DNA of 64,000 nucleotides, taken from positions 744,001 to 808,000 of the forward strand of contig NZ_VEHL01000001.1 in assembly GCF_007679965.1 (NCBI RefSeq). The letters run 5' to 3'. Positions 18,310-25,822 of the stretch are shown here, one piece after another; position 1 is the first letter of the stretch, and each line of letters starts with the position of its first letter. Below the pieces are notes generated by a model. That model was not told the origin of the DNA. It made no database searches and saw only the letters and a list, made by a program, of their open reading frames with translations. The DNA comes from Bordetella genomosp. 13 (GTDB lineage: Bacteria > Pseudomonadota > Gammaproteobacteria > Burkholderiales > Burkholderiaceae_B). A program made the position numbers and the translations under genes.

Positions 18310-19275
18310 TCATGATCTTGCAGACATCTCCTTACGACCTGCCCACAAGCGGAACTCGCCCGCAAAGACGCGCTTCACCAAGGCGAAGAAGTAGGCCACG
18401 ACATTGCGCACGGTGCCACTCTGGCTGCGTGCCTGCAACTCGTCGAGTACTTCCTGGCGATGCTGCGGCGGCAGCCCCCGCAAGGCGGCCTGCACGTCCT
18501 TTTGCTGGTCTGCCTGGGCATTGCTCAGGCACGGCGGCAAGCTCACCGACTGTGATGCCGGATCGCCGTCGCCTTCGCGCGCGCGGTATGTACGTTCTTT
18601 TTTATACATATACGTCTTATACGTACTGCCCTGCTCAGCCGTCATGTGGCGAGCGTGTTCGGTCTGTTGCGGAACAAGCGTGCTGCCAGCGGAATCGCCA
18701 GACAATGGCAGTGGGTCGGCTGCCTCGCCCGCCTGCGACGGCGGAGTAGGGGGTAAATCATCGTCATCGCGGAACTGATCGTGGGCCGCAATGGAAGCAG
18801 CTTCCGGCGCTTGCGCCAGCGTTGCCTGAATGTGGACGGCCACCCGATCCACCTGGTTGTTTTCGTGGCCGATGGAAGATTGTAGAAGCGCGGGCAGGCT
18901 GGCATCGAGCGCGCAGGCTTGTTGGAAGTCCAGGGTGCTTTCGTGAACCTGATACAGCTCGCTGAGCACATGGCCGGTAAGGGGATCGCGTTGCTGGCCC
19001 ACCAGACTGATCCACCCCGTCAGCCGAAGCACGACGAGAACGCGCCGGGCCGTCTCGTACCCGGCTCGCTGCCCCAGCGGGGTAGAGGTGAGATAGCGGC
19101 GCAACTGCCCCAGGTTTGCAAGCGGACTGATGCCCTCGGCAGAGCGCAGCATGCGCAGCACCTGCCAGCCATTGCGCTCCAGTGGCGTGAGGCGGGCGTC
19201 GAGCATGAGCGATGCCGGCGTGGCGAACAGGGCGTCTTGCCCAGGCGGGTTGTGGTGGGTGTGGTGGTCTGCCAT
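18310..19275 (-). CDS. STY4528-type island replication protein
   Basis: 321 aa. The N-terminal part (SLMLDARLTPLERNGWQVLRML, then YETARRVLVVLRLTGWISL and RDPLTGHVLSELYQVH) matches what I recall of the STY4528 family first noted on SPI-7-like pathogenicity islands. It looks like a winged-helix replication initiator. The middle is an acidic, low-complexity linker, and the C-terminus (PQHRQEVLDELQARS, VVAYFFALVKRVFAGEFRLW) is helical and basic. The start at 19275 has GGAGAG 7 bases upstream; in-frame codons before it lack such a site. It suggests the island derives from a larger element able to replicate after excision. Confidence 0.75.
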   Translation of the reverse strand: MADHHTHHNPPGQDALFATPASLMLDARLTPLERNGWQVLRMLRSAEGISPLANLGQLRRYLTSTPLGQRAGYETARRVLVVLRLTGWISLVGQQRDPLTGHVLSELYQVHESTLDFQQACALDASLPALLQSSIGHENNQVDRVAVHIQATLAQAPEAASIAAHDQFRDDDDLPPTPPSQAGEAADPLPLSGDSAGSTLVPQQTEHARHMTAEQGSTYKTYMYKKERTYRAREGDGDPASQSVSLPPCLSNAQADQQKDVQAALRGLPPQHRQEVLDELQARSQSGTVRNVVAYFFALVKRVFAGEFRLWAGRKEMSARS

Positions 19276-19429
19276 GAGCGCTCTCCAAGGTATGGGCCAC
19301 AGCGGCCCGTTCCCCTGCATCTCATCGCGTACCGTTCCATGCGTCATCCAACAATGCGGTCTGCGCCATACCCGTTTTATCCGGCAGGTGCAGCGCTGGC
19401 ACCGGCATCCAGACTGATTTATCATCCCG

Positions 19430-19459
19430 ATACCCCTATGGGGGTACAACTGGGGGTAC
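19430..19459 (+). repeat. Right-end GGGGGTAC direct repeats (probable arm sites)
   Basis: Two direct copies (19440-19447 and 19452-19459), with an inverted TACCCC at 19431-19436, lie about 100 bases inside attR. They match the left-end copies in sequence and orientation and support the island boundaries. Confidence 0.55.
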
Positions 19460-19552
19460 TTCCAGCGATTCCCGCAAAGCCCGTGGCCCGATTTCCCCGC
19501 GAAACCTAGCGTTCACAGGCCTTTGCCGACCGATCAACGTTTAACCGTGTGA

Positions 19553-19564
19553 TCAACGTCTGAC
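19553..19564 (+). repeat. attR: 12-base core
   Basis: Identical to 2298-2309 (TCAACGTCTGAC). The 20-odd bases beyond it lead directly to a rho-independent terminator, the layout expected downstream of an uninterrupted ychF. A partial copy, ATCAACGT, lies just inside at 19533-19540. Confidence 0.75.
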
Positions 19565-19585
19565 CGACGCGGATAGGCATGGCGT

Positions 19586-19622
19586 AAGCCCCGACAAGCT
19601 AAGAAGGTTGTCGGGGCTTTTT
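19586..19622 (+). terminator. Rho-independent terminator, probably the original ychF terminator
   Basis: AAGCCCCGACAA (19586-19597), a 10-base loop, then TTGTCGGGGCTT (19608-19619) and a run of T form a perfect 12-bp stem with U-tract on the + strand. The nearest upstream + strand gene outside the island is ychF, 17 kb away across the insertion. Confidence 0.85.
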
Positions 19623-19780
19623 ACTTCCAGTTGGCCTGCTACAAGGCTAGCGCCCATAGGACATCAAGATCGCACGAATCGCTAAGTGTGTCCGAGATTT
19701 CTATCTCGACAATGCTACTAATCCGGGGGCTGGAAGTAGGTAATCAATATGGAAGTCATGGGGTAATTCTGCTCGCGATA

Positions 19781-19930
19781 TACGCTCTGGGTGACAGGTC
19801 GCAGCCCATGGGCATTGCCGAATACAAACTGGTGGAATCCCTGCCGCAAGAGCTGCAAACCGGCCTGCCGACAATCGAACAGATCGAGCGGGAGCTGGGC
19901 AAGCCTATGGATGATGGCTCCGAGGAATGA
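19781..19930 (+). pseudogene. C-terminal remnant of a YhcG/DUF1016 nuclease
   Basis: About 49 residues, from YALGDRSQPMGIAEYKLV through LPTIEQIERELG to the stop at 19930, match the conserved C-terminal end of the YhcG PDDEXK family, commonly found inside type I restriction loci. The rest of the gene is absent: the upstream sequence does not continue the family. It lies just outside attR. Confidence 0.65.
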
Positions 19931-19944
19931 TGCGATAACCCAGC

Positions 19945-20055
19945 GGCAAGAGCATCCTGAGGGTGTTGCTGGCCAAGTGGTTGCCGGAGCATGATCCGCA
20001 TGCGCGGGTGCTGGTGGTGACCGACCGCGACGAGCTGGACAAACAGATCGAAGGC
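19945..20055 (+). pseudogene. hsdR: Fragment of a type I restriction subunit (HsdR)
   Basis: About 37 residues read GKSILRVLLAKWL, then VLVVTDRDELDKQIEG. This is the Walker A and following strand of the HsdR motor domain. Homology begins abruptly 14 bases after the YhcG remnant stop and ends at about 20055, so both ends are lost. With the YhcG piece it marks a deleted type I restriction-modification locus. Confidence 0.65.
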
Positions 20056-20117
20056 CCTCGTACGAACCCAACCCCGACGCTTTGGCCTGATCTTGCCAAG
20101 CCAATCCCGGTCGCAGG

Positions 20118-20912
20118 TTACGCCGCCAGCAAGTCCGGATACTCCCCAAACCAATACGCCATCGCGTCCGCATCGACCCCATCCGAACCGCGCCAGAAAT
20201 CCACCGGATACTCCCAATCCGACGAGCGCGAACTGCCCGGCGCCAATCCCAGGTTGATGTACTCGTAGAACGGCGCCGGATGCTTGGCCGTCTGCAGGAT
20301 GCCGCAGTGGCCCAGCAGGCCGAGGAAGAAGCGGCCTTCCTCCTCGTCCATCTTCACCCCGGGCAGCTTGCGCAGCCGCTTTAGCAGGTCCTTGGGCTTG
20401 GTCTCGGCAGGCACGTTGCGTATCAGGTCCAGGATCTTCAACATCAAGTCCAGGCTGCCCGGCCGCAGCTTGGTCGACGCATTGTGTTCCTGCAGCAGGA
20501 ACGCGCTCTGCGCGACGTCGCCGCTCATGACCGCACCGCAGCCGAAGCGGAACGCATTCAGGCCGATGAATGACACCTCGTTAGTGCGGCTGAACGCGCA
20601 CACGTTGCAGCTGTACTGCTGGGGATGGACCTCGGTGAATGGGTGCGGCGGCATGTGCGTGGTGCATGCATAGGCGGACAGCGCGGCGCGCAAGTAGGCA
20701 TGGTTGCGCTCCACGCCCACCAGGAAATTGGCGACGACTTGGGATTTGTCGGCCTTGTCGCGCTCGGTCAGCAGCCATTGCAGCGCCTCGTCGTGCGTCA
20801 GGGTCCTGGTTTCCGTAGCCAGGCCGGTGGCCAGCAGTTCGGGGCTGGCGGGCTCGTCCCAGTCCTGGTCGTCCAGCAGTTTGCGGATGGCTTTCGGGTC
20901 GAGGGTCGACAT
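20118..20912 (-). CDS. Uncharacterised 264-aa protein paired with a DUF4261 protein
   Basis: Family not recognised. The protein is soluble and helical in its N-terminal half, with a Cys pair in QYSCNVCAFSR near residue 105 and a Trp/Tyr-rich C-terminus (SDWEYPVDFWRG). The start at 20912 is one base after the stop of the DUF4261 gene, so the two are co-transcribed and probably act together. GC and codon use match the chromosome, so this is core rather than island sequence. Confidence 0.7.
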   Translation of the reverse strand: MSTLDPKAIRKLLDDQDWDEPASPELLATGLATETRTLTHDEALQWLLTERDKADKSQVVANFLVGVERNHAYLRAALSAYACTTHMPPHPFTEVHPQQYSCNVCAFSRTNEVSFIGLNAFRFGCGAVMSGDVAQSAFLLQEHNASTKLRPGSLDLMLKILDLIRNVPAETKPKDLLKRLRKLPGVKMDEEEGRFFLGLLGHCGILQTAKHPAPFYEYINLGLAPGSSRSSDWEYPVDFWRGSDGVDADAMAYWFGEYPDLLAA

Positions 20913-20913
20913 G

Positions 20914-21816
20914 TCAGCCTTGATTGATCTCGTCCGCCCCGATGATTTCCGCCACGTACACCTTGCCGGGCCCGTCCAGGAAGTATTCCTCCGGCTTCGG
21001 ATCGCGCAGCCGCATGTAGCTCGTCTCGCCGATCTGCATGGTGTGGCCCGCGCCCATCTCGGCGCCGCTTTCGCGCAGGTAGTTGAGGATGTTGTCGAAC
21101 ATGCCCGAGTACTGCTGGCCCTGGTGATGGCCCTCGGCCAGCACGGCGAAGTCGGGCAGGCCGAATACGTCGGCGCCGTAGGTGCGCATCCATACGCCCT
21201 GCGTGCCTTCGACGTCGTACTTGACGAAGCCGCAGTACAGCATGGTCAGCGGCAGGGTGCGCAGCACTTCCAGGCTTTCCTCGCCGAGTTCTTCGGCCGA
21301 GAAGATGCCCGACGGCAGCGACGTATGGGCATGCTCGTTCAGTACCGCCACGCCGCCGGCTTCATCGGCCAGGCATCCGGCCACGGCGGCCAGGGCCACG
21401 TAGCGCTCCAGCGGGTCTTCGTCGAAGCCCGCGTAGTACAGGATGACGTTGCTCTGGTGCTGCCGCACCTGCTGCTTGATCTCTTGCGAGTAGTGCGCAG
21501 GCGCCACGCAGCGCTCCAGCGATTCGGACGGATAGGGCGCATCGAAGCTCACCAACTGCACCACGTGCTTGCCCCAACCGACCAGGCCGAAGACCTGCGG
21601 CGCGTCCGCAGCCAGGTCGGCGCGCGCCGAGCGCATCGACGGATGGTACTTGCGCAGGCGCTGGCCGAGCGCCGTCGCGTCGATCTTCACGGGGCCCGGG
21701 AAGAGCACCGACAAGGACGGCGGGTTCTCGATGTCGTCGTTGGCCATCAGGGCGATGGTGTCGACGGGCTCATCATTGCGGCCGAAGAATCGCGACCAGA
21801 CGCTGCCGATGCTCAT
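20914..21816 (-). CDS. DUF4261 domain protein
   Basis: 300 aa. The C-terminal half, with MLYCGFVKYDVEGTQGVWMRTYGADVFGLPDFAV and GHHQGQQYSGMFDNILNYL, matches the DUF4261 pattern as I recall it. No enzyme motif, signal or membrane segment is visible. The family is sometimes found near secretion or stress loci, but nothing here ties it to one. It is the first gene of a two-gene unit with the 264-aa protein, separated by one base. Confidence 0.7.
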   Translation of the reverse strand: MSIGSVWSRFFGRNDEPVDTIALMANDDIENPPSLSVLFPGPVKIDATALGQRLRKYHPSMRSARADLAADAPQVFGLVGWGKHVVQLVSFDAPYPSESLERCVAPAHYSQEIKQQVRQHQSNVILYYAGFDEDPLERYVALAAVAGCLADEAGGVAVLNEHAHTSLPSGIFSAEELGEESLEVLRTLPLTMLYCGFVKYDVEGTQGVWMRTYGADVFGLPDFAVLAEGHHQGQQYSGMFDNILNYLRESGAEMGAGHTMQIGETSYMRLRDPKPEEYFLDGPGKVYVAEIIGADEINQG

Positions 21817-21942
21817 GGCAAATCCTCTTGTTTCGTGGGAGGCGTATTTTTGCCAGCGTCTGAGCAGGCCGGTGTTTCATTGTGCAAGACTTGATTCAAT
21901 CGGCTAGCTGGACTGTTGCCGGCCGGCTCCGGCCTGCCGCGT

Positions 21943-22728
21943 TCACGTTCGCAGGGCGTCCCGCAGCCACCCCAACCCTTCCGACGTGCCCGCGCGCGGC
22001 TTGTACTCGCAGCCGATCCAGCCGTCGTAGCCGATCTGCCGCAAGGTCTCGAACACGAACGGATAGTTCAGCTCCTCGCCATCGGGTTCGTGCCGGCCCG
22101 GCGCGCTGGCGATCTGGATGTGGCCGATGCGATCCTGCGTCGCGCGCAGGCGGGTGACGACGTCGCCTTCCATGACCTGGCAGTGATAGCAGTCGAACTG
22201 CAGCCCCAGGTTGGGCGCGCCGATGGCATCGATCAGGTCCAGCGCATCGCGCTGGTAGCTCAGGAAGTAGCCCGGCATGTCGCGCTGGTTGATGGGTTCC
22301 AGCAGCAGGGTCACGCCCTGCGCGGCGGCCTGCTGCGCGGCCCAGGCCAGGTTCTCCTGGAAGGCCGCGGCATAGGCCGCGCGGTCGGCGCCCGCGGGCA
22401 CGAGGCCCGCCATCACGTGCAGCAGCCGGTTGCCCAGCACGTCCGTGTAATCCAGCGCGCGGCCGACGGCATCGCGAAAATCGGCCTGGCGGCCGGGCAG
22501 GGCGCCGATGCCGCGTTCGCGCGCCGCCCAGTCGCCCACGGCAGTGTTGAACAGCACCTGCCGCATGCCGTGGTCGTCCAGGCGCCGGCGGATTTCTTCG
22601 GCGGGGAAGTCCAGCGGCGAGACGTACTCCACGGCCTTGAAACCATCGCGCGCGGCGGCGTCGATGCGGTCCAGGAAGGGCAGGTCCTGGTAGAGAAAAC
22701 TGAGGTTCGCGGCGAATCGCAATGACAT
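21943..22728 (-). CDS. Hydroxypyruvate isomerase / OtnI-like TIM-barrel protein
   Basis: 261 aa from the ATG at 22728, giving the usual [21 protein letters not shown] beginning of the Hyi/OtnI family. Family positions visible are a Glu in [27 protein letters not shown] and the late [10 protein letters not shown]. These enzymes isomerise hydroxypyruvate to tartronate semialdehyde or, for OtnI, 2-oxo-tetronate 4-phosphate. The gene stands alone on this strand, so substrate cannot be told from context. No upstream Shine-Dalgarno is clear. Confidence 0.8.
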   Translation of the reverse strand: MSLRFAANLSFLYQDLPFLDRIDAAARDGFKAVEYVSPLDFPAEEIRRRLDDHGMRQVLFNTAVGDWAARERGIGALPGRQADFRDAVGRALDYTDVLGNRLLHVMAGLVPAGADRAAYAAAFQENLAWAAQQAAAQGVTLLLEPINQRDMPGYFLSYQRDALDLIDAIGAPNLGLQFDCYHCQVMEGDVVTRLRATQDRIGHIQIASAPGRHEPDGEELNYPFVFETLRQIGYDGWIGCEYKPRAGTSEGLGWLRDALRT

Positions 22729-22941
22729 GGGACGGCATCCGGAAAGAAGCGGCCATTGGGGCGACAGGTCCACGGCATGATCGAAGCCGGGCCACGTCGC
22801 GCGTGGCGGGTTGCAGCAGTGTAGTCAGGCTGGCGCGATTCGTCGAAGCCGTGGCATCGGGGCGGTCGCCGGGGGCCCGTCAGTGGAACGGCGCAGCGAT
22901 ACGGCCATGTTTCGCACACGGCCGGCGCGCCGATCCACCGG

Positions 22942-24417
22942 TCAACGCCCCGCCACCGGCAACGAAAACCGAAACGCCGCCCCGCGCCCAGGCAGATCCA
23001 GCAGCACGATCTCCAGTCCATGCAGCTGCAGTATCCGGTACACGATGCGCAGCCCCAATCCCCCGCCGCGCCGCGCGCCACCCACGTCGAACGGCCTTTG
23101 GAACAGGGCCTCGCGCAGTTCCGCGGCAATGCCCGGGCCGCTGTCGCTGACGGTGATCTCCACCGCGTCCGGCCGCGGCGTCATGGCGATCTCGATGTCG
23201 CCGGCCGCGGGCACGTGGCGCAGCGCGTTGTCCAGCAGGTTGCTCAGCACGCGCTCGATCAGGCCCAGGTCGGCGCGCACGGGCGGAGGCGGCGCGTCGA
23301 AGCGGGCGCGCAGGGCCACCTGGCGCGCTTCGGCCGCCAGCTCGAATTTCTGGAATACGTCCTGCACCAGGTCGGCCAGCGCGAAGGGCTCGGTCTCGGG
23401 CTGCACGAAGCCGTACTCCAGCCGCGCCAGCTCGAACAGCGATTGCGACAGCGCGCCGACCTTGCGGCTCTGGTCCAGCGCGATGCCCAGGTAGCGTCGC
23501 CGCTCGGCCGGTTGCAGCGATTCGTCCTTCAGCGACAGCGTTTCCAGATAACCGTGCAACGAGGCCAGCGGCGTGCGCAGGTCGTGCGAGATGTTGGCGA
23601 TCAGCTCGCGCCGCTCCTGGTCCTGGCGCGTCAGCGTGCGCCATTGCTCGCCCAGGCGCGCGGCCATCTGGCGGAAGGCGCCGTCCAGCACGGCGATCTC
23701 GTCGCCGGCCGTGGCGGTGGCCGCGTCGGGCGGGGGCAGCGAGGCGGGAGAGCCATTGACGTCGAAGCGGCGCACGGTGTCGGTCAGGCGGCGCAGCGGC
23801 CGCGTGATCAGCGCGAAGGCCGTCAGGCCCGCTACCAGGCACAGCAGTGCCATCAGGCCGATGGACCAGAGGCCGATGTCCAGCGCGGTGCTGGTGGCGT
23901 CGCGCGCGGCCAGGCGGTCGTGCGCCTCGCCCAGCAGCACGACGTAGACGTAGCCCACGTCGCGGTCCCCCATGCGCAGCGGCGCGGCGCTGAAGACCTT
24001 GCGCGCATCGGCGCTGCGCGGATCGTCGCCCAGCACGGGCAAGCGCGCGCCGCCCAGCAGGGTGCGCACCGGCGCCAGGTCGATGCGCTCGCGCTTCAGG
24101 CGGTCTGCAGGCGCCGCGTGGCCCGTGATGCGGCCCTCCTTGTCCAGCAGGTAGACCTCGACGCTGGGATTCACGCCCATCAACTGGTCGAACAGCGTGC
24201 GCACCGCCTCGGGTTTGAAGCCGCGGGCGTCCATCAGCTGCCCGTTGCGTGCGATGTGCTCGGCCAGGTCGCGCGACAGGCCCTGCACCACCTCGAGTTC
24301 GTGCATGCGGCTGGAGCGGATCTGCATCCATGCGGACGTGCTGCTGCAGATCAGCAGCAGCACGGCGAACACCAGCGACAGGCGCTGGCTGAGCGTCAGG
24401 CGTCGCCAGAGCCGCAT
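22942..24417 (-). CDS. Sensor histidine kinase
   Basis: 491 aa. Transmembrane helices are at about 11-31 and 182-204, framing a periplasmic sensor domain of about 150 residues. HAMP covers about 205-258, the H-box ELIANISHDLRTPLA has His278, and the ATP-binding domain carries NLLDNALRH, DSGPGI and GGLGLRIVYRIL. It starts on a TGATG overlap with the response-regulator gene. Position next to msrB-dipZ-msrA suggests it senses periplasmic oxidative (for example HOCl-type) or redox stress, but that is inference from neighbours only. Confidence 0.9.
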   Translation of the reverse strand: MRLWRRLTLSQRLSLVFAVLLLICSSTSAWMQIRSSRMHELEVVQGLSRDLAEHIARNGQLMDARGFKPEAVRTLFDQLMGVNPSVEVYLLDKEGRITGHAAPADRLKRERIDLAPVRTLLGGARLPVLGDDPRSADARKVFSAAPLRMGDRDVGYVYVVLLGEAHDRLAARDATSTALDIGLWSIGLMALLCLVAGLTAFALITRPLRRLTDTVRRFDVNGSPASLPPPDAATATAGDEIAVLDGAFRQMAARLGEQWRTLTRQDQERRELIANISHDLRTPLASLHGYLETLSLKDESLQPAERRRYLGIALDQSRKVGALSQSLFELARLEYGFVQPETEPFALADLVQDVFQKFELAAEARQVALRARFDAPPPPVRADLGLIERVLSNLLDNALRHVPAAGDIEIAMTPRPDAVEITVSDSGPGIAAELREALFQRPFDVGGARRGGGLGLRIVYRILQLHGLEIVLLDLPGRGAAFRFSLPVAGR

Positions 24418-25133
24418 CAACCTTGGCCCTCCGCGGCGGCGAACTTGTAGCCGCGTCCCCATACTGTGAGGATGCGCTCGGGCTGCGCGGGATCGGCCTC
24501 GATCTTGGTGCGCAGGCGGTTGATGTGGGTGTTGACGGTGTGCTCGTAGCCCTCGTGGCGATAGCCCCACACGGCGTTCAGCAGGTCCATGCGCGAGAAC
24601 ACCTTGCCGGGCTGGCGCGCGAAGAAATACAGCAGGTCGAATTCGCGCGGCGTCAGGTCCAGGGCCTTGCCGTCCAGCGTGGCCTCGCGCGCCAGCGGAT
24701 CGATGAACAGGCCGCCCGACGAGAGGCTGCCCGCGTCCATGCGGGCGTTGCGGGCCAGCGCGTCCACGCGCCGCAGCAGCGCCTTCACGCGCGCCACCAG
24801 TTCCAGCACCGAGAACGGCTTGGCCAGGTAGTCGTCCGCGCCCAGCTCCAGGCCCAGGATGCGGTGCACCTCGCTGGCGCGCGCGCTGAGGATGATGATG
24901 GGCGTGTAGCGCGTCATGGCCCGGGCGCGGCGGCAGATCTCCAGGCCATCGATGCCGGGCAGCATCAGGTCGAGGATGAGCGCGTCCCAGCTGCCTTGTT
25001 CGAGCTGGCGCATGCCCTCGTCGCCGGTGGCGGCGTGCGTCACGTCGAAGCCTTCGTCGCGCAGGTTCAGCGCGAGCAGGTCGGCGATGTGGCTGTCGTC
25101 CTCGACCACGAGGACGCGTCTGGGTTGGTCCAT
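24417..25133 (-). CDS. OmpR-family response regulator
   Basis: 238 aa from the ATG at 25133. The receiver domain has acidic pocket EDD (11-13), phospho-acceptor Asp55 and Lys105. The C-terminal winged helix contains LTPREFDLLYFFARQPGKVFSR and THINRLRTKIE. It is divergent from msrB, with 145 bases between starts, the usual position for a regulator of the neighbouring operon. The intergenic TTTAAG/TTTACG near 25202-25213 could be a half-site pair. Confidence 0.92.
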   Translation of the reverse strand: MDQPRRVLVVEDDSHIADLLALNLRDEGFDVTHAATGDEGMRQLEQGSWDALILDLMLPGIDGLEICRRARAMTRYTPIIILSARASEVHRILGLELGADDYLAKPFSVLELVARVKALLRRVDALARNARMDAGSLSSGGLFIDPLAREATLDGKALDLTPREFDLLYFFARQPGKVFSRMDLLNAVWGYRHEGYEHTVNTHINRLRTKIEADPAQPERILTVWGRGYKFAAAEGQG

Positions 25134-25278
25134 CGGCGGGGAATAGATAAAACGGAGCGTGCCATTGTGGGCGCAATCCGGCCGCGAAGTGATCACGATT
25201 TGTTTAAGTTTACGTGAGGACTCCGGGAGGACGGCGGAACTACGCTGCGTCCATCGAACCCCGCTTTCGGAGGACTCC

Positions 25279-25791
25279 ATGGCGACCAGACGACAATTCC
25301 TGTATGCGGGCGGCGTGGCCGCGCTGGCGGCCGGCGTGCTGCCCCGGCTGTTCGACACGCGGGCCGTCGCCGCGCCGGCCGAGGCGGGGCAAGGTGCCTT
25401 CGAAGTGACGCACACCGACGAGGAATGGCGCAGCCGCCTGACGCCCGCGCAGTACGGCGTGCTGCGCCAGGAGGGCACGGAACGCCCGTACAGCAGTCCG
25501 CTGAACGACGAGCATCGCGCCGGCACCTTCGCCTGCGCGGGCTGCGCCCTGCCGCTGTTCTCGTCGAAGACCAAGTTCGAAAGCCATACCGGCTGGCCCA
25601 GCTTCTGGGAGCCGCTGGCCGATGCCGTCGGCACGACGCGCGACCGGACGTTCGGCATGCTGCGCGTGGCCGTGCACTGCCGGCGTTGCGGCGGCCATCT
25701 CGGCCACGTGTTCGACGACGGCCCCGCGCCCACGGGCCAGCGCTACTGCATGAACGGCGTGGCCATGACCTTCGCCGCGCAACCGGCCTAA
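25279..25791 (+). CDS. msrB: Peptide methionine-(R)-S-oxide reductase, exported
   Basis: 170 aa. A twin-arginine-like N-terminus (TRRQFLYAGG plus a hydrophobic stretch) predicts export by Tat. The MsrB domain has zinc ligands Cys86, Cys89, Cys134 and Cys137 and the catalytic RYCMNG with Cys157. It reduces methionine-R-sulfoxide in proteins. The ATG at 25279 has GGAGGA 6 bases upstream. With dipZ 31 bases downstream and msrA after that, it forms an apparent periplasmic repair operon, comparable in logic to the fused Trx-MsrA-MsrB protein PilB of Neisseria. Confidence 0.92.
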   Translation: MATRRQFLYAGGVAALAAGVLPRLFDTRAVAAPAEAGQGAFEVTHTDEEWRSRLTPAQYGVLRQEGTERPYSSPLNDEHRAGTFACAGCALPLFSSKTKFESHTGWPSFWEPLADAVGTTRDRTFGMLRVAVHCRRCGGHLGHVFDDGPAPTGQRYCMNGVAMTFAAQPA

Positions 25792-25822
25792 GGCCGACGA
25801 GCCTTTTCCAGGATTGATCCTC

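Larger units (their letters stand above)
2298..19564. mobile_element. Genomic island of about 17.3 kb in the 3' end of ychF
   Basis: Bounded by the direct repeat TCAACGTCTGAC on both sides, with GGGGGTAC repeats just inside each end and a P4-type integrase beside the left end. Cargo: a BREX/PGL-like minus-strand operon (4154-16639), a second integrase remnant, a structured-RNA-like region and an STY4528-type replication protein. GC is lower and more uneven than in flanking housekeeping genes. Both integrases are disrupted as read, so the element may no longer excise by itself. No conjugation genes are present, so it is better called an integrative island than an ICE. Confidence 0.8.

Noticed and set aside
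22942-25176. One long 744-residue frame across the kinase and regulator genes
   Set aside because: Only the part from 24417 down is the kinase. The upstream part is antisense-like noise over the regulator gene, which is read in another frame with clear receiver motifs.
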